A stretch of DNA of 6,628 bases from the NCBI GenBank assembly GCA_026986055.1, contig JALSPH010000259.1, positions 1 through 6,628 of the forward strand, given 5' to 3'. A model generated the notes under the pieces. That model had not been told where the DNA came from. It saw only the letters and a program-made list of their open reading frames with translations, and ran no database searches. Origin of the DNA: Campylobacterales bacterium. Its GTDB lineage: Bacteria > Campylobacterota > Campylobacteria > Campylobacterales > Hydrogenimonadaceae. The position numbers and the translations under genes were made by a program. Shown here in pieces: positions 1 through 6,628 of this stretch (its first letter is position 1; the number at the start of each line of letters is the position of its first letter).

Positions 1-91
1 ACCCGCAATAAATACCTCTTTATGTCTGCACTCTGCGTCGTTGCGCCATTTCCGAAACGGACTTCCCGCTTTTTAGATAGAATCGTCCTAA
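1..91. other. Left-edge stretch with no recognised gene
   Basis: No start-to-stop gene of convincing length or family is visible here. The minus strand stays open through much of this stretch, so it could be the edge of a gene or repeat continuing to the left, but I do not recognise the peptide. A small TCCG-AAA-CGGA inverted repeat lies at 51-61. The 9-mer AATCGTCCT at 81-89 recurs at 447-455. Confidence 0.3.
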
Positions 92-151
92 GGATCTGAG
101 CTTGAAGAGATCGAAAAAGCACCCATCCACCGGAGCATAGACGATGAGTGA
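92..151 (+). pseudogene. Possible 3' remnant of a gene preceding rhuM
   Basis: A short frame runs from just after a TAA (89-91) to a TGA at 149-151 and ends in ELEEIEKAPIHRSIDDE. This charged, helix-like end reads like a protein C-terminus. Its stop overlaps the rhuM-type start by 8 bases (ATGAGTGA), an arrangement typical of coupled operon genes. Only 19 codons remain, so the upstream body would have been lost near position 90. I do not recognise the family, and 19 open codons can arise by chance. Confidence 0.22.
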
Positions 152-434
152 AATCATACTCTACGAAGACGGCACGCTGTCGCTCAAAACAACCGTGGAG
201 AATGAGACGGTATGGCTAAGTTAGAAGCAGATGGCGGAGCTTTTTGATAAAAGTAAAAAGACGATTTCCGAGCATATCAATAACATATTCAAAGAGGGTG
301 AACTTGAAAGAGAAGCAGTTGTTGCAAAAAATGCAACAACTGCCGCCGATGGCAAGTTTTATCAAGTCGAATATTACAATCTTGACATGATTATTTCTCT
401 CAGTTACCGGATCAATTCGAAGCAGGCCTCAGCG
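144..434 (+). pseudogene. rhuM: RhuM-family virulence/RM-associated protein, nonsense-mutated and 3'-truncated
   Basis: The reading frame starts at ATG 144, eight bases after a GGAG (132-135). It encodes MSEIILYEDGTLSL...ENETVWLS, then an in-frame TAG at 222-224, then KQMAELFDKSKKTISEHINN...GELE...TTAADGK...YYNLDMIISLSYRINSKQ. The pattern VWL-x-Q-xQMAELF, I..HI.NIF.EGEL, TTAADGK and YYNLD.IIS..YR.NS is diagnostic of the RhuM family (DNA-binding-like N-terminus, usually around 330 residues, function poorly defined, often found beside type I RM genes). In relatives the stopped position is normally Gln, so a single CAG-to-TAG change explains it. Family similarity stops at about 431, right before the hsdR stop codon, leaving only about the first 95 residues. 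Reinitiation at ATG 231 is possible, but the product would be a fragment. It is convergent with hsdR. The call of a broken gene is firm; the exact right border is not. Confidence 0.85.
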
Positions 435-454
435 TATTATGAGGATAATCGTCC

Positions 455-3400
455 TTATCCTTCTATCTCTCCGCCCACTCCTTTGAACTTCTCCACAAAC
501 GCCGCGATTTTCTCGAAAACACTTCTCTTTTTCTTCAGATATTGCGGGTTGAGCGGGCTCATTTTGGGGAGGATCTCGTTGAGCTCGGTGCCGTTTTCGC
601 TGGCGTATTCGCGCCGCAGGGAGATGGCGATGTAGCGTTTGGCAGCTTCTTCGTTGAGCGACTCTTCCCGGATGATCTCCTCGGCTTCACGCTGCTGCTC
701 TTTTTGGGCGTATTCAAAAAAGGCTTCGATGATGCCGGCCTTGTCCTCGATGCTGTCCAAATCCGCTTGGTTGATAAAATCGACGATTAGCCCCTCTTTG
801 GCACGGTTGCCTACGCTTGCTCGGATGATGCGGCGCACCTCTTCGACGAGAGCTTCTTTGTCTTTGTGCTTTTTGTTGTGTTCGAAGATCAACTCCAGAA
901 TGTAGTCGAGGTTGATCTCCTGCTGTTTGAGCAGATCAACTTCGAAGACCACATCATCCCAGTCCACCGTGGACTCTTCCGCCGTTTCTGAGGCTTTTTG
1001 GCGGCGCAGCCAGTCGCGGATGTCGTTGTAGGTGGAGCGGTAATCCTGAATCATCCGCTCGGGCAGCATTTTGACCTGTGTGAGTGCGGCGAACTGTTGG
1101 TCATCAAGGTAGTGTTCGGCTTTGAAGGCCTCGACCGCCTCGGGATCGTTTCGATCGATCTGTTGCAGATCTTTGAGTGCGGCAAACTCGTCGTAGTTCT
1201 GGAGGATATTCTCTACTTTCAAGTATTCGCCGAAGAGTTTGACAAAAGCTTTTTTCTCTTTTTCGGTGACGATCTCATCAGGCTCCGGGAATCTCTGCTC
1301 CAGCTCTTCGACCACCTCCAGATAGCCGCGGTGCGCCTTACCCGTGATGATGTCGGTGAAGCCCTCCATATACTCGCGGTAGCTCTTCTCCAACACCACA
1401 TTTTTGGTGTTTTTGTCCCCAAAGAGGGTGATGGCGTCGATGGTGGGCTGCTCAAGATCGCGGAAGGTGACGATATTGCCGAAGCTCTTGGTGGCATCGT
1501 AGATGCGGTTGGTGCGCGAATAGGCTTGGATGAGCCCGTGATAGCGGAGGTTTTTGTCGACAAAGAGGGTGTTGAGCGTGGGAGCGTCGAATCCCGTCAG
1601 AAACATCCCCACGACGATGAGCAGATCGACCTCCTGCTCTTTGACTCTTTTGGCGAGGTCGCGGTAGTAGTTTTGAAACGATTTGCTGTCCACCCCGTAG
1701 CTGGTGCCAAACATCGAATTGTAGTCGTCGATCGCCTTGCTCAGAAACTCCTTGGCGCTGCTGTTCATCGCCGAGACTTCGAAGCTCTCATCGGGGATCT
1801 CCCCCACGGCATCCTGCGCTTCGTTGGGTGCGAAGGAGAAGATGGTGGCGATCTTGAGCGGTTTTTCACGCTCTTTTTGAAGCTTGTTCAGGGTCTCGTA
1901 GTAGAGCTTTGCCGCCTCGACGCTGCTGACGGCAAACATCGCGTTGAAGCCCTTGCCGCTGCCTTGCAGGCGGTGGGTCTTTTGTCGGAAGTGCGTGAGG
2001 ATATACTCCGAGATCTCCCGGATACGCTCCGGGTGCAGGAGGGCTTGTCTGTTCTCTGCGGCGGTGAGTTTGCGTTCGTCGAGTTCGGACTCGATCGCTT
2101 TAAATTTTGGACGCACGTCGTTGTAGTCCACCTTAAACTTGAGCACTTTTTCGTCGCGGATCGCGTCGGTGATGACATAGGCGTGCAGTTCTCGTCCGAA
2201 GACGCTGGCGGTGGTCTCCGCTCCCAGCGCGTTTTCGGGGAAGATCGGCGTGCCGGTGAAGCCGAACTGATAGTACTTTTTGAAGCGTTTTTGCAGATTT
2301 TTCTGCGCTTCGCCAAACTGCGACCGGTGCGCCTCGTCGAAGATGAAGACCACATGCTTGTCGTAAACCGGCAGATCGCTTTCGCTCTTCATAAGGTTGT
2401 TGAGCTTCTGGATGGTGGTGACGATGATCTTGTTGTCGTCTTTGGCGATGTTGCGCTTGAGCCCTGCAGTGCTCTCGGAGCCGTTGACGCTGTCGGGTGA
2501 GAAGCGCTGATACTCTTTCATGGTCTGGTAGTCGAGATCCTTGCGATCGACGACGAAAAAGACCTTATCGATAAACGGAAGTTGTGTTGCTAAACGTGCG
2601 GCTTTGAAGCTGGTGAGCGTCTTGCCCGATCCTGTCGTATGCCAGACATAGCCGCCCGCCTCGGTCGTGCGCCACTTTTTGGCCTGATAGGCGCTGTTGA
2701 TCTTCCAGAGGATGCGCTCCGTCGCGGCGATCTGGTAGGGTCGCATAATGAGCAGCGTGTCGGTCACATCGAAGACACTGTATTTGGTCAGCACCTGTAA
2801 GAGGGTGTTTTTTTGGAAGAAGGTGGCGGTAAAGTCTTTGAGGTCTTTGATGGGGGAGTTGTCGGCTTTTGCCCAGTTCATCGTAAAGTCGAAGCTGTGT
2901 TTGTCGCGCTTGACGGTGTTGGCGAAGTAGCGGGTGTCCGTGCCGTTGGAGATGACGAAGATTTGGAGGTATTTGTAAAGGGAGTTTTCGGCGTTGAAGC
3001 TCTCTTTGGAGTAGCGGTGGACTTGGTTGAACGCTTCGCGAATCGCCACGCCGCGCTTTTTGAGCTCCACTTGCACGAGTGGCAGCCCGTTGACGAGGAT
3101 CGTCACATCGTAGCGGTTGGCGTGTGTGCCGCTCTGCTCGAACTGGCGGATCACCTGCACTTTGTTGCGGGCGATGTTTTGTTTGTCGAGGAGGTAGATG
3201 TTTTGGATATGCCCGTCGTCGAAGACGAAGTCGTAGATGTAGTCGTCGTGGATCTTGCGGGTCTTCTCGACGATGCCGTCACCGGGCTTGTCGAGAAACT
3301 CCTCGACAAACCGCTGCCACTCCCCGTCGCTAAAGTGCACTCCGTTGAGCGCTTCGAGCTGCACGCGTACATTGGCAAGCATCTTGTCGGGGGTAGTGAG

Positions 3401-3568
3401 ATCGGGCAGATATTCGTAGCCTTGGTTTTGCAGATCGCGGATCAATTCCCGCTCGAGTGCCGATTCGCTCTGGTAGCCGCTCGGCGGTTCGCTGACATGA
3501 GAGTGCTTGGTGTAGCGGTCTAAGATGATGAAGTTTTTGGATTCGGCGATGGGTTTGGTGTGGTACAT
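455..3568 (-). CDS. hsdR: Type I restriction enzyme R subunit (HsdR), EcoR124I/type IC-like
   Basis: This is the motor and nuclease subunit of a type I restriction enzyme. It joins the HsdM2-HsdS methyltransferase on unmethylated DNA, translocates DNA using ATP and cuts at a distance. The product has 1037 residues, the usual length for type IC (EcoR124I HsdR is 1038), and recalled wording matches along its whole length. Visible parts in order are an N-terminal PD-(D/E)XK nuclease with D154, E168 and K170, followed by the QxxxY motif Q182-Y186; Walker A TTGSGKT with K316; motif II DEAH at 411-414 (DECH in EcoR124I); motif III TGTP at 438-441; motifs V and VI around 651-690 ([13 protein letters not shown] and QAYSRTNR); and a helical C-terminal assembly domain ending [10 protein letters not shown]. 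The ATG at 3568 is supported by AGGAG nine bases upstream and by the aligned N-terminus (IAESKNFI). No frameshift or missing catalytic residue is seen, so it is probably active. It is the last gene of the operon, 59 bases after the 213-codon gene, and its GC content is clearly higher than that of the two genes before it. Confidence 0.98.
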   Translation of the reverse strand: MYHTKPIAESKNFIILDRYTKHSHVSEPPSGYQSESALERELIRDLQNQGYEYLPDLTTPDKMLANVRVQLEALNGVHFSDGEWQRFVEEFLDKPGDGIVEKTRKIHDDYIYDFVFDDGHIQNIYLLDKQNIARNKVQVIRQFEQSGTHANRYDVTILVNGLPLVQVELKKRGVAIREAFNQVHRYSKESFNAENSLYKYLQIFVISNGTDTRYFANTVKRDKHSFDFTMNWAKADNSPIKDLKDFTATFFQKNTLLQVLTKYSVFDVTDTLLIMRPYQIAATERILWKINSAYQAKKWRTTEAGGYVWHTTGSGKTLTSFKAARLATQLPFIDKVFFVVDRKDLDYQTMKEYQRFSPDSVNGSESTAGLKRNIAKDDNKIIVTTIQKLNNLMKSESDLPVYDKHVVFIFDEAHRSQFGEAQKNLQKRFKKYYQFGFTGTPIFPENALGAETTASVFGRELHAYVITDAIRDEKVLKFKVDYNDVRPKFKAIESELDERKLTAAENRQALLHPERIREISEYILTHFRQKTHRLQGSGKGFNAMFAVSSVEAAKLYYETLNKLQKEREKPLKIATIFSFAPNEAQDAVGEIPDESFEVSAMNSSAKEFLSKAIDDYNSMFGTSYGVDSKSFQNYYRDLAKRVKEQEVDLLIVVGMFLTGFDAPTLNTLFVDKNLRYHGLIQAYSRTNRIYDATKSFGNIVTFRDLEQPTIDAITLFGDKNTKNVVLEKSYREYMEGFTDIITGKAHRGYLEVVEELEQRFPEPDEIVTEKEKKAFVKLFGEYLKVENILQNYDEFAALKDLQQIDRNDPEAVEAFKAEHYLDDQQFAALTQVKMLPERMIQDYRSTYNDIRDWLRRQKASETAEESTVDWDDVVFEVDLLKQQEINLDYILELIFEHNKKHKDKEALVEEVRRIIRASVGNRAKEGLIVDFINQADLDSIEDKAGIIEAFFEYAQKEQQREAEEIIREESLNEEAAKRYIAISLRREYASENGTELNEILPKMSPLNPQYLKKKRSVFEKIAAFVEKFKGVGGEIEG

Positions 3569-3577
3569 AAGTTGTAG

Positions 3578-3582
3578 CTCCT
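3578..3582 (-). promoter_or_regulatory. Ribosome binding site of hsdR
   Basis: On the minus strand AGGAG lies nine bases before the hsdR ATG. It is a strong site and fixes the start at 3568. Together with the 59-base gap it shows that hsdR translation does not depend on coupling to the gene before it. Confidence 0.75.
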
Positions 3583-3604
3583 ATCGTGTAAAACTATAAT
3601 TTAT

Positions 3605-3610
3605 ATTATA
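3605..3610 (-). promoter_or_regulatory. Candidate -10 box of an internal hsdR promoter
   Basis: A perfect TATAAT on the minus strand lies 36 bases before the hsdR start codon, in the gap after the 213-codon gene. No good -35 hexamer is found at 16-18 bases; TTGCAA (3631-3636) is 20 bases away. The region is so AT-rich that a chance match is quite possible. If real, it would allow HsdR to be made separately from the upstream operon. Confidence 0.3.
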
Positions 3611-3625
3611 ATTGTTATAAACAAT
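3611..3625. repeat. 15-base AT-rich palindrome before hsdR
   Basis: ATTGTT-ATA-AACAAT is a perfect 6-base inverted repeat around three bases, directly after the stop of the 213-codon gene and immediately upstream of the candidate TATAAT. It is too AT-rich and lacks the T run of an intrinsic terminator; an operator is conceivable. Chance occurrence in such AT-rich DNA is also likely. Confidence 0.3.
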
Positions 3626-3627
3626 AA

Positions 3628-4269
3628 TTATTGCAAATATTGACAATCAGTAGTTATATTAACAAAATCTATAAAATTATCTTGATGTAATTCATTGTTT
3701 AAACCTATTTTAAATGTGGCGTTACTTGAATAAAAAATATCATAGTGATATAAAGGATGAATATCTCCTTTTTGATGCACACTATCAAAATCATATCGTA
3801 TATAACCATCTTCCATTAAAAGTAATTCTCTTAAAAATATCCAAAAATCTTCATCACAATCACCTTCTGCATCATAAACAGGTTCAACAAAATCCAAACT
3901 ACATTGAGCTTTGAACTCATCACATTTAATAATTGAAATTACTTTTGATATAAGTTTAGAATTTACTTCTATATGACTTTGAAAAATAATTTTATATTTG
4001 CCATTGTCTTCTAAATAATGGAAAGGAAATACAATGGTGTAATACTTGTTTTTAGAAAAGAAAAAAAGACGACTCATTTTGTCAATATACAAAATAATTT
4101 TTCCAATGGAGTCCTCATCACTAACAACATACTCAGGATCGTTGTGGAGTAAAATATATCTTGTAGTTTCCATCAATATTTCAATTATCTGTGCTTTAGT
4201 TTTTACTCTATATTGAGGAAATACTTTATTGTAGATAACTGAACTTAAATTAAAAGTATACTTTTTCAT
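3628..4269 (-). CDS. Uncharacterised 213-residue protein, partner of the SF1 helicase
   Basis: I do not firmly recognise this protein. It has 213 residues, no signal peptide and no clear membrane segment, so it is probably cytoplasmic. The first half alternates helix and strand (a helix around 25-42, hydrophobic strands around 56-82). The most distinctive part is residues 156-203, YIRYDFDS...HPLYHYDIFYSS...FKIGL...NFIDFV, with H171 and H175. That R-x-D...HP-x-x-H-x-x-I layout followed by an F-I-x-F end reminds me of DUF2290-type proteins, but this is a low-confidence recollection. The ATG overlaps the TGA of the helicase gene (ATGA), and no Shine-Dalgarno sequence precedes it, so it is probably made by translational coupling and roughly matched in amount to the helicase. 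Base composition is as AT-rich as the helicase gene, suggesting the two moved together. Role is unknown; a regulator, adaptor or effector working with the helicase is inference from the overlap only. Confidence 0.85.
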   Translation of the reverse strand: MKKYTFNLSSVIYNKVFPQYRVKTKAQIIEILMETTRYILLHNDPEYVVSDEDSIGKIILYIDKMSRLFFFSKNKYYTIVFPFHYLEDNGKYKIIFQSHIEVNSKLISKVISIIKCDEFKAQCSLDFVEPVYDAEGDCDEDFWIFLRELLLMEDGYIRYDFDSVHQKGDIHPLYHYDIFYSSNATFKIGLNNELHQDNFIDFVNITTDCQYLQ

Positions 4270-6263
4270 TTACAAAATTTTTTATTTTGTTCAATATAGT
4301 GTTTTGTTTGTTCTTCGTTGAACTCCTCAATTTCAAAATCAATCAATCCTTTTTTTAGTTTTTTTCTACAGTTTTTAGGTATATTCATATCATCAAATAT
4401 TCTATTTAAAAATTCATCATACGACTTAGTTCTATCTTGTCTCATTTTTATAACTGTTTGTCTAATTGTTTCTTTTTCTTCTTCAGTTGGTTCTATCGTC
4501 TGTATACATTGCCTTTTATTAATGATATTTAGTCCATCCTTTTGAGCTTCGATTCCTTCGTCATTTGTAACTAATAAATATGACTGTATAAAGCTTCTTG
4601 TAAGCATTGTGTAGAGACTATTTCGATACCTATAGCCATCTTTTATTCTTCCAGTAATACATATAACGAATGGAAATTCCAATCCTTTAACATTATTTCT
4701 ATTAGATACAAAAACCGTATTTTCTATTTTAGTTTTTGTATCATATGCTCTATTTGCTTCCCATCCTAATTTTTCAGATATTCTATAGGCTAGTTTATCA
4801 ATAAATTCATAAATACTTTTATTGTCATCTACAATTATTATTGCTATATCATCAGGTTCTACTGTAGGATTCTCGTCTTTTATTTTTTGTAAAAGTTCAA
4901 TTATCTGAGTAATAGAAGTTTGTTTTTCTATTATCATACTGGGAATTTCTTCTAGTTCTAATTCTTCAAATCTTCTAATTGGTTCTCGACTTAAACACAT
5001 TATCCTATCTTGTTCTCTATTAATCGAGTATCCTATTTCTTTCCACTGAGTATCAGATAACCAGTTTAATTTTTTATCTTCAAATAATCCCATACCTAAC
5101 GCATGTGCAAACATTAATGTTCGAGGATCAGTTCTATAGCATCTATTTAAAACTATATCAACTTCCAACTCGTCATCACCTGTGTTATCCCAGATGTCTT
5201 GAAAGATATCACCTGCGATATATACTTGTTTTTTTGTTACTTTCTCACAAAGTTCAAAAAATTCTTTAGGAAAATCCTGTCTTTCATCTATTAAAACATA
5301 ATCAAATGCATACTCAAATTCATCATTATCTTTAATTTTATCAATATATTTCAAAGCTTCAGTAAAAATTTCTTTATATCCTATACCATAACGATATCTC
5401 ATAAATGGAATATTATAAAAATCACAAATATAGCTATAAATACCTGTATTTGGATATTTTTCTGAACCCCACGCAATATTAACCCATAATCTTTCATTCC
5501 ATTCAATTTGTTTTTCAACTTTCATAAAATCAAAAAATTTAGGAATACGATCTTTTAGGTTTTTTGCTAGAGTTTTATTATGGCAAGTAAAAAATATTTT
5601 TGTATCATCATCTTTGATATATAATTCCTTTAATTTATGCAACAGTAGCTCAGTCTTGCCTGTTCCTGACAAACCTTGTATTGAAACTGTTTTCTTGTGA
5701 AAATCTTTATAGATAAACCTTGTTTGATCACCATCAAATAAGATTATGTTCTTTTTTACTTTTTCTAGAAGTGTTTCTGGTGTATCTACTCCAACTTTTT
5801 CTATATCGTTAATACTACCAATTAGGAGTGATATCAAAAGTTCAACTTTTCTTCTTAAGTTTGAATCAGTAATTGCATGATTATTTAAAAAATCATTAAT
5901 ATCTGTTGGTATATTTTCTTCATATGCAATTAATTTATTTTTCCATTTCCGAGGCCTTCCAATATGTTGTTTATAATTGTATTTATCAGATAGTGAACTT
6001 AAATCTTCAATAAAATCCTCACAATATTCTTCAAATTTCTCTTTACTATTTGCCAAATCTAAAAAAATTATTTTATGTTTAGGAGATAAAATTACAAGAG
6101 CATTATTTTCATATTCATATTGATACTTTTGTTCACTTAAAGGTGCTGTAATCAAATATAACTGTTCAGTCGGATTATCTAGGGCATATTGTTCCAATAC
6201 CCTTAGTATTTCTCTATTATTTTCATTTTCTTGGACTTGATTAAAAAATAAACTATTTGTCAT
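4266..6263 (-). CDS. Superfamily 1 (UvrD/Rep-like) helicase or ATPase with a NERD-like N-terminus
   Basis: The 665-residue product carries the SF1 motif series: Walker A GLSGTGKT with K203; motif Ia TCHNKTLAKNL near 226-236; motif II DERQ at 326-329; motif III GDIFQ at 351-355; motif IV LNRCYRT with R377; motif V NNVKGLEF at 523-530; motif VI YTMLTRS with R556 as the likely arginine finger. It is therefore an ATP-driven nucleic-acid translocase or helicase of the UvrD/Rep type. Residues 1-190 precede the motor. The hairpin-like NNALVILSPKHKIIFLDLA (53-71) followed by a charged helix recalls NERD/PD-(D/E)XK nuclease domains, but where these usually have E-x-K there is D69-L-A71, so it seems inactive as a nuclease. 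The C-terminus (590-665) is highly charged and helical. The start at 6263 is chosen because AAAGGAAAG lies just before it; an upstream in-frame ATG at 6290 lies inside hsdS. It overlaps the hsdS end by 11 bases and the next gene by 4. The exact substrate is unknown; the setting suggests an accessory phage-defence role. Confidence 0.9.
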   Translation of the reverse strand: MTNSLFFNQVQENENNREILRVLEQYALDNPTEQLYLITAPLSEQKYQYEYENNALVILSPKHKIIFLDLANSKEKFEEYCEDFIEDLSSLSDKYNYKQHIGRPRKWKNKLIAYEENIPTDINDFLNNHAITDSNLRRKVELLISLLIGSINDIEKVGVDTPETLLEKVKKNIILFDGDQTRFIYKDFHKKTVSIQGLSGTGKTELLLHKLKELYIKDDDTKIFFTCHNKTLAKNLKDRIPKFFDFMKVEKQIEWNERLWVNIAWGSEKYPNTGIYSYICDFYNIPFMRYRYGIGYKEIFTEALKYIDKIKDNDEFEYAFDYVLIDERQDFPKEFFELCEKVTKKQVYIAGDIFQDIWDNTGDDELEVDIVLNRCYRTDPRTLMFAHALGMGLFEDKKLNWLSDTQWKEIGYSINREQDRIMCLSREPIRRFEELELEEIPSMIIEKQTSITQIIELLQKIKDENPTVEPDDIAIIIVDDNKSIYEFIDKLAYRISEKLGWEANRAYDTKTKIENTVFVSNRNNVKGLEFPFVICITGRIKDGYRYRNSLYTMLTRSFIQSYLLVTNDEGIEAQKDGLNIINKRQCIQTIEPTEEEKETIRQTVIKMRQDRTKSYDEFLNRIFDDMNIPKNCRKKLKKGLIDFEIEEFNEEQTKHYIEQNKKFCK

Positions 6264-6628
6264 TCTCTTTCCTTTCACATATTTTAACATATCTAAAATC
6301 TAGCAACAAATCCCGATAATACGCATACTGCTTCTGCCTCAACTCGATCTCACGCGGCAATCCTTCGGTGATGGAGTTGGTGAGGGCATCGAATTTATCG
6401 AGGATGGCGACGATCTCTTTTTGTTTTTCGAGGGGAGGGATGGGGACTACTACTTTAGCTAGTCCTTTAGCGTTAATAGCTGAAATTTTTCCGGAAGAAA
6501 TACTTTTTCGAATCTGTTTTTTAAAAAAATCCGTTCTTGTAAAATATGCGATATATTTAGGATTTAATTTAGATCTATAAATAAAACAAGCATCGTGAAT
6601 AACTACTTTCTCACTTCCCAACCAAGCT
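6253..6628 (-). CDS. hsdS: Type I RM specificity subunit HsdS, 3' part (5' end beyond window)
   Basis: HsdS chooses the DNA target and holds two HsdM subunits and HsdR. Only the last ~125 codons are present. The frame stays open to the right edge with no start visible (AWLGSEKVV...), so the gene continues beyond the window. Residues from the edge to about SINAKGLAKVVV are the end of the second target recognition domain. Then comes the hallmark PIPPLEKQKEIVAILDKFD, with the conserved helix ALTNSITEGLPREIELRQKQYAYYRDLLLDF, the distal conserved coiled-coil region that spaces the two recognition domains and contacts HsdM. The final ~13 residues (RYVKICERKENDK) do not look like the usual end and are AT-rich. 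The recognition-domain DNA is also AT-rich, whereas the conserved helix is not. The TAG stop overlaps the helicase start by 11 bases. The identity is certain; the target sequence cannot be told from this fragment. Confidence 0.95.
   Translation of the reverse strand, partial: AWLGSEKVVIHDACFIYRSKLNPKYIAYFTRTDFFKKQIRKSISSGKISAINAKGLAKVVVPIPPLEKQKEIVAILDKFDALTNSITEGLPREIELRQKQYAYYRDLLLDFRYVKICERKENDK
6267..6275 (-). promoter_or_regulatory. Ribosome binding site deciding the helicase start
   Basis: The purine run AAAGGAAAG on the minus strand has its GGA six bases before ATG 6263. The alternative ATG at 6290 would lengthen the protein by nine residues (MLKYVKGKR). The site lies inside the hsdS coding sequence, consistent with coupled translation. 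Confidence 0.6.

Larger units (their letters stand above)
3590..6300. other. AT-rich two-gene island inside the RM operon
   Basis: By eye the base composition drops sharply just upstream of the hsdR start and rises again within the last codons of hsdS. The stretch holds exactly the helicase-like gene, the 213-codon gene and the gap before hsdR. No transposase, integrase, terminal repeat or tRNA gene is seen at its borders, so gain by homologous exchange of a variable segment between conserved hsdS and hsdR ends is more likely than transposition. Confidence 0.7.

Noticed and set aside
84..95. Similarity of GTCCTAAGG to the core of the I-CeuI homing endonuclease site in 23S rRNA
   Set aside because: Only a short core matches and no flanking rRNA-like sequence is present.
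442..461. AGGATAA-6-TTATCCT hairpin at the end of hsdR as terminator
   Set aside because: The 7-base arms are AT-rich, include the hsdR stop codon and are not followed by a T run on either strand. A terminator cannot be supported.
998..2500. 500-codon open frame on the plus strand
   Set aside because: It lies wholly antisense to hsdR, whose protein matches a known family over its full length. The frame has a low-complexity, valine/leucine-rich composition typical of an antisense shadow in GC-balanced DNA and no recognisable domain.
2813..3523. 236-codon plus-strand frame opposite the hsdR 5' part
   Set aside because: It is another antisense shadow of hsdR, with no ribosome binding site or family signature.
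6264..6290. Upstream ATG at 6290 as the helicase start
   Set aside because: It lies further inside hsdS; the ATG at 6263 has a good ribosome binding site and gives a short, typical operon overlap.
3569..6300. CRISPR array, insertion sequence or transposon ends around the AT-rich island
   Set aside because: No regularly spaced repeats, terminal inverted repeats or transposase-like frames were found at either border.

Overview
The window is the 3' part of a bacterial type I restriction-modification operon, read on the minus strand. In transcription order it holds the end of hsdS (cut by the right edge), a 665-residue superfamily 1 helicase-like ATPase, a 213-residue protein of unknown function, and a complete hsdR. 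The first ~440 bases, beyond the end of hsdR, hold a broken rhuM-type gene on the opposite strand. hsdM is not in the window and would be expected further right. HsdR closely resembles the EcoR124I (type IC) subunit in length, motif order and wording. The host is probably a Gram-negative, proteobacteria-like organism; a mid-GC Campylobacterota or gammaproteobacterium is only a guess.

Layout: 1-91 no gene recognised; 92-151 a short open tail that may be a remnant of another gene; 144-434 rhuM pseudogene (in-frame TAG, 3' end missing); 455-3568 hsdR (-); 3569-3627 an AT-rich gap with a ribosome binding site, a candidate -10 box and a small palindrome; 3628-4269 unknown protein (-); 4266-6263 SF1 helicase-like protein (-); 6253-6628 hsdS 3' part (-).

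The most interesting part is the pair at 3628-6263. It is very AT-rich, while hsdR and the conserved 3' end of hsdS are of balanced base composition. It is tightly coupled to hsdS (11-base overlap) and internally (4-base ATGA overlap), so it looks like a foreign two-gene cassette placed between the specificity and restriction genes and expressed with them. Accessory anti-phage genes are known to sit inside type I RM operons (the anticodon nuclease PrrC is the classic case), so a second defence activity, or a helper or control of restriction, is a reasonable inference. The helicase has a full set of SF1 motifs after an N-terminal region that resembles a nuclease-related (NERD-like) fold but seems to lack catalytic residues. 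The 213-residue partner is not firmly recognised.

The preserved reading frames of hsdR, the helicase, the small gene and the visible hsdS suggest a working locus, while the rhuM fragment at the left is decaying debris of an older, perhaps related, defence locus.
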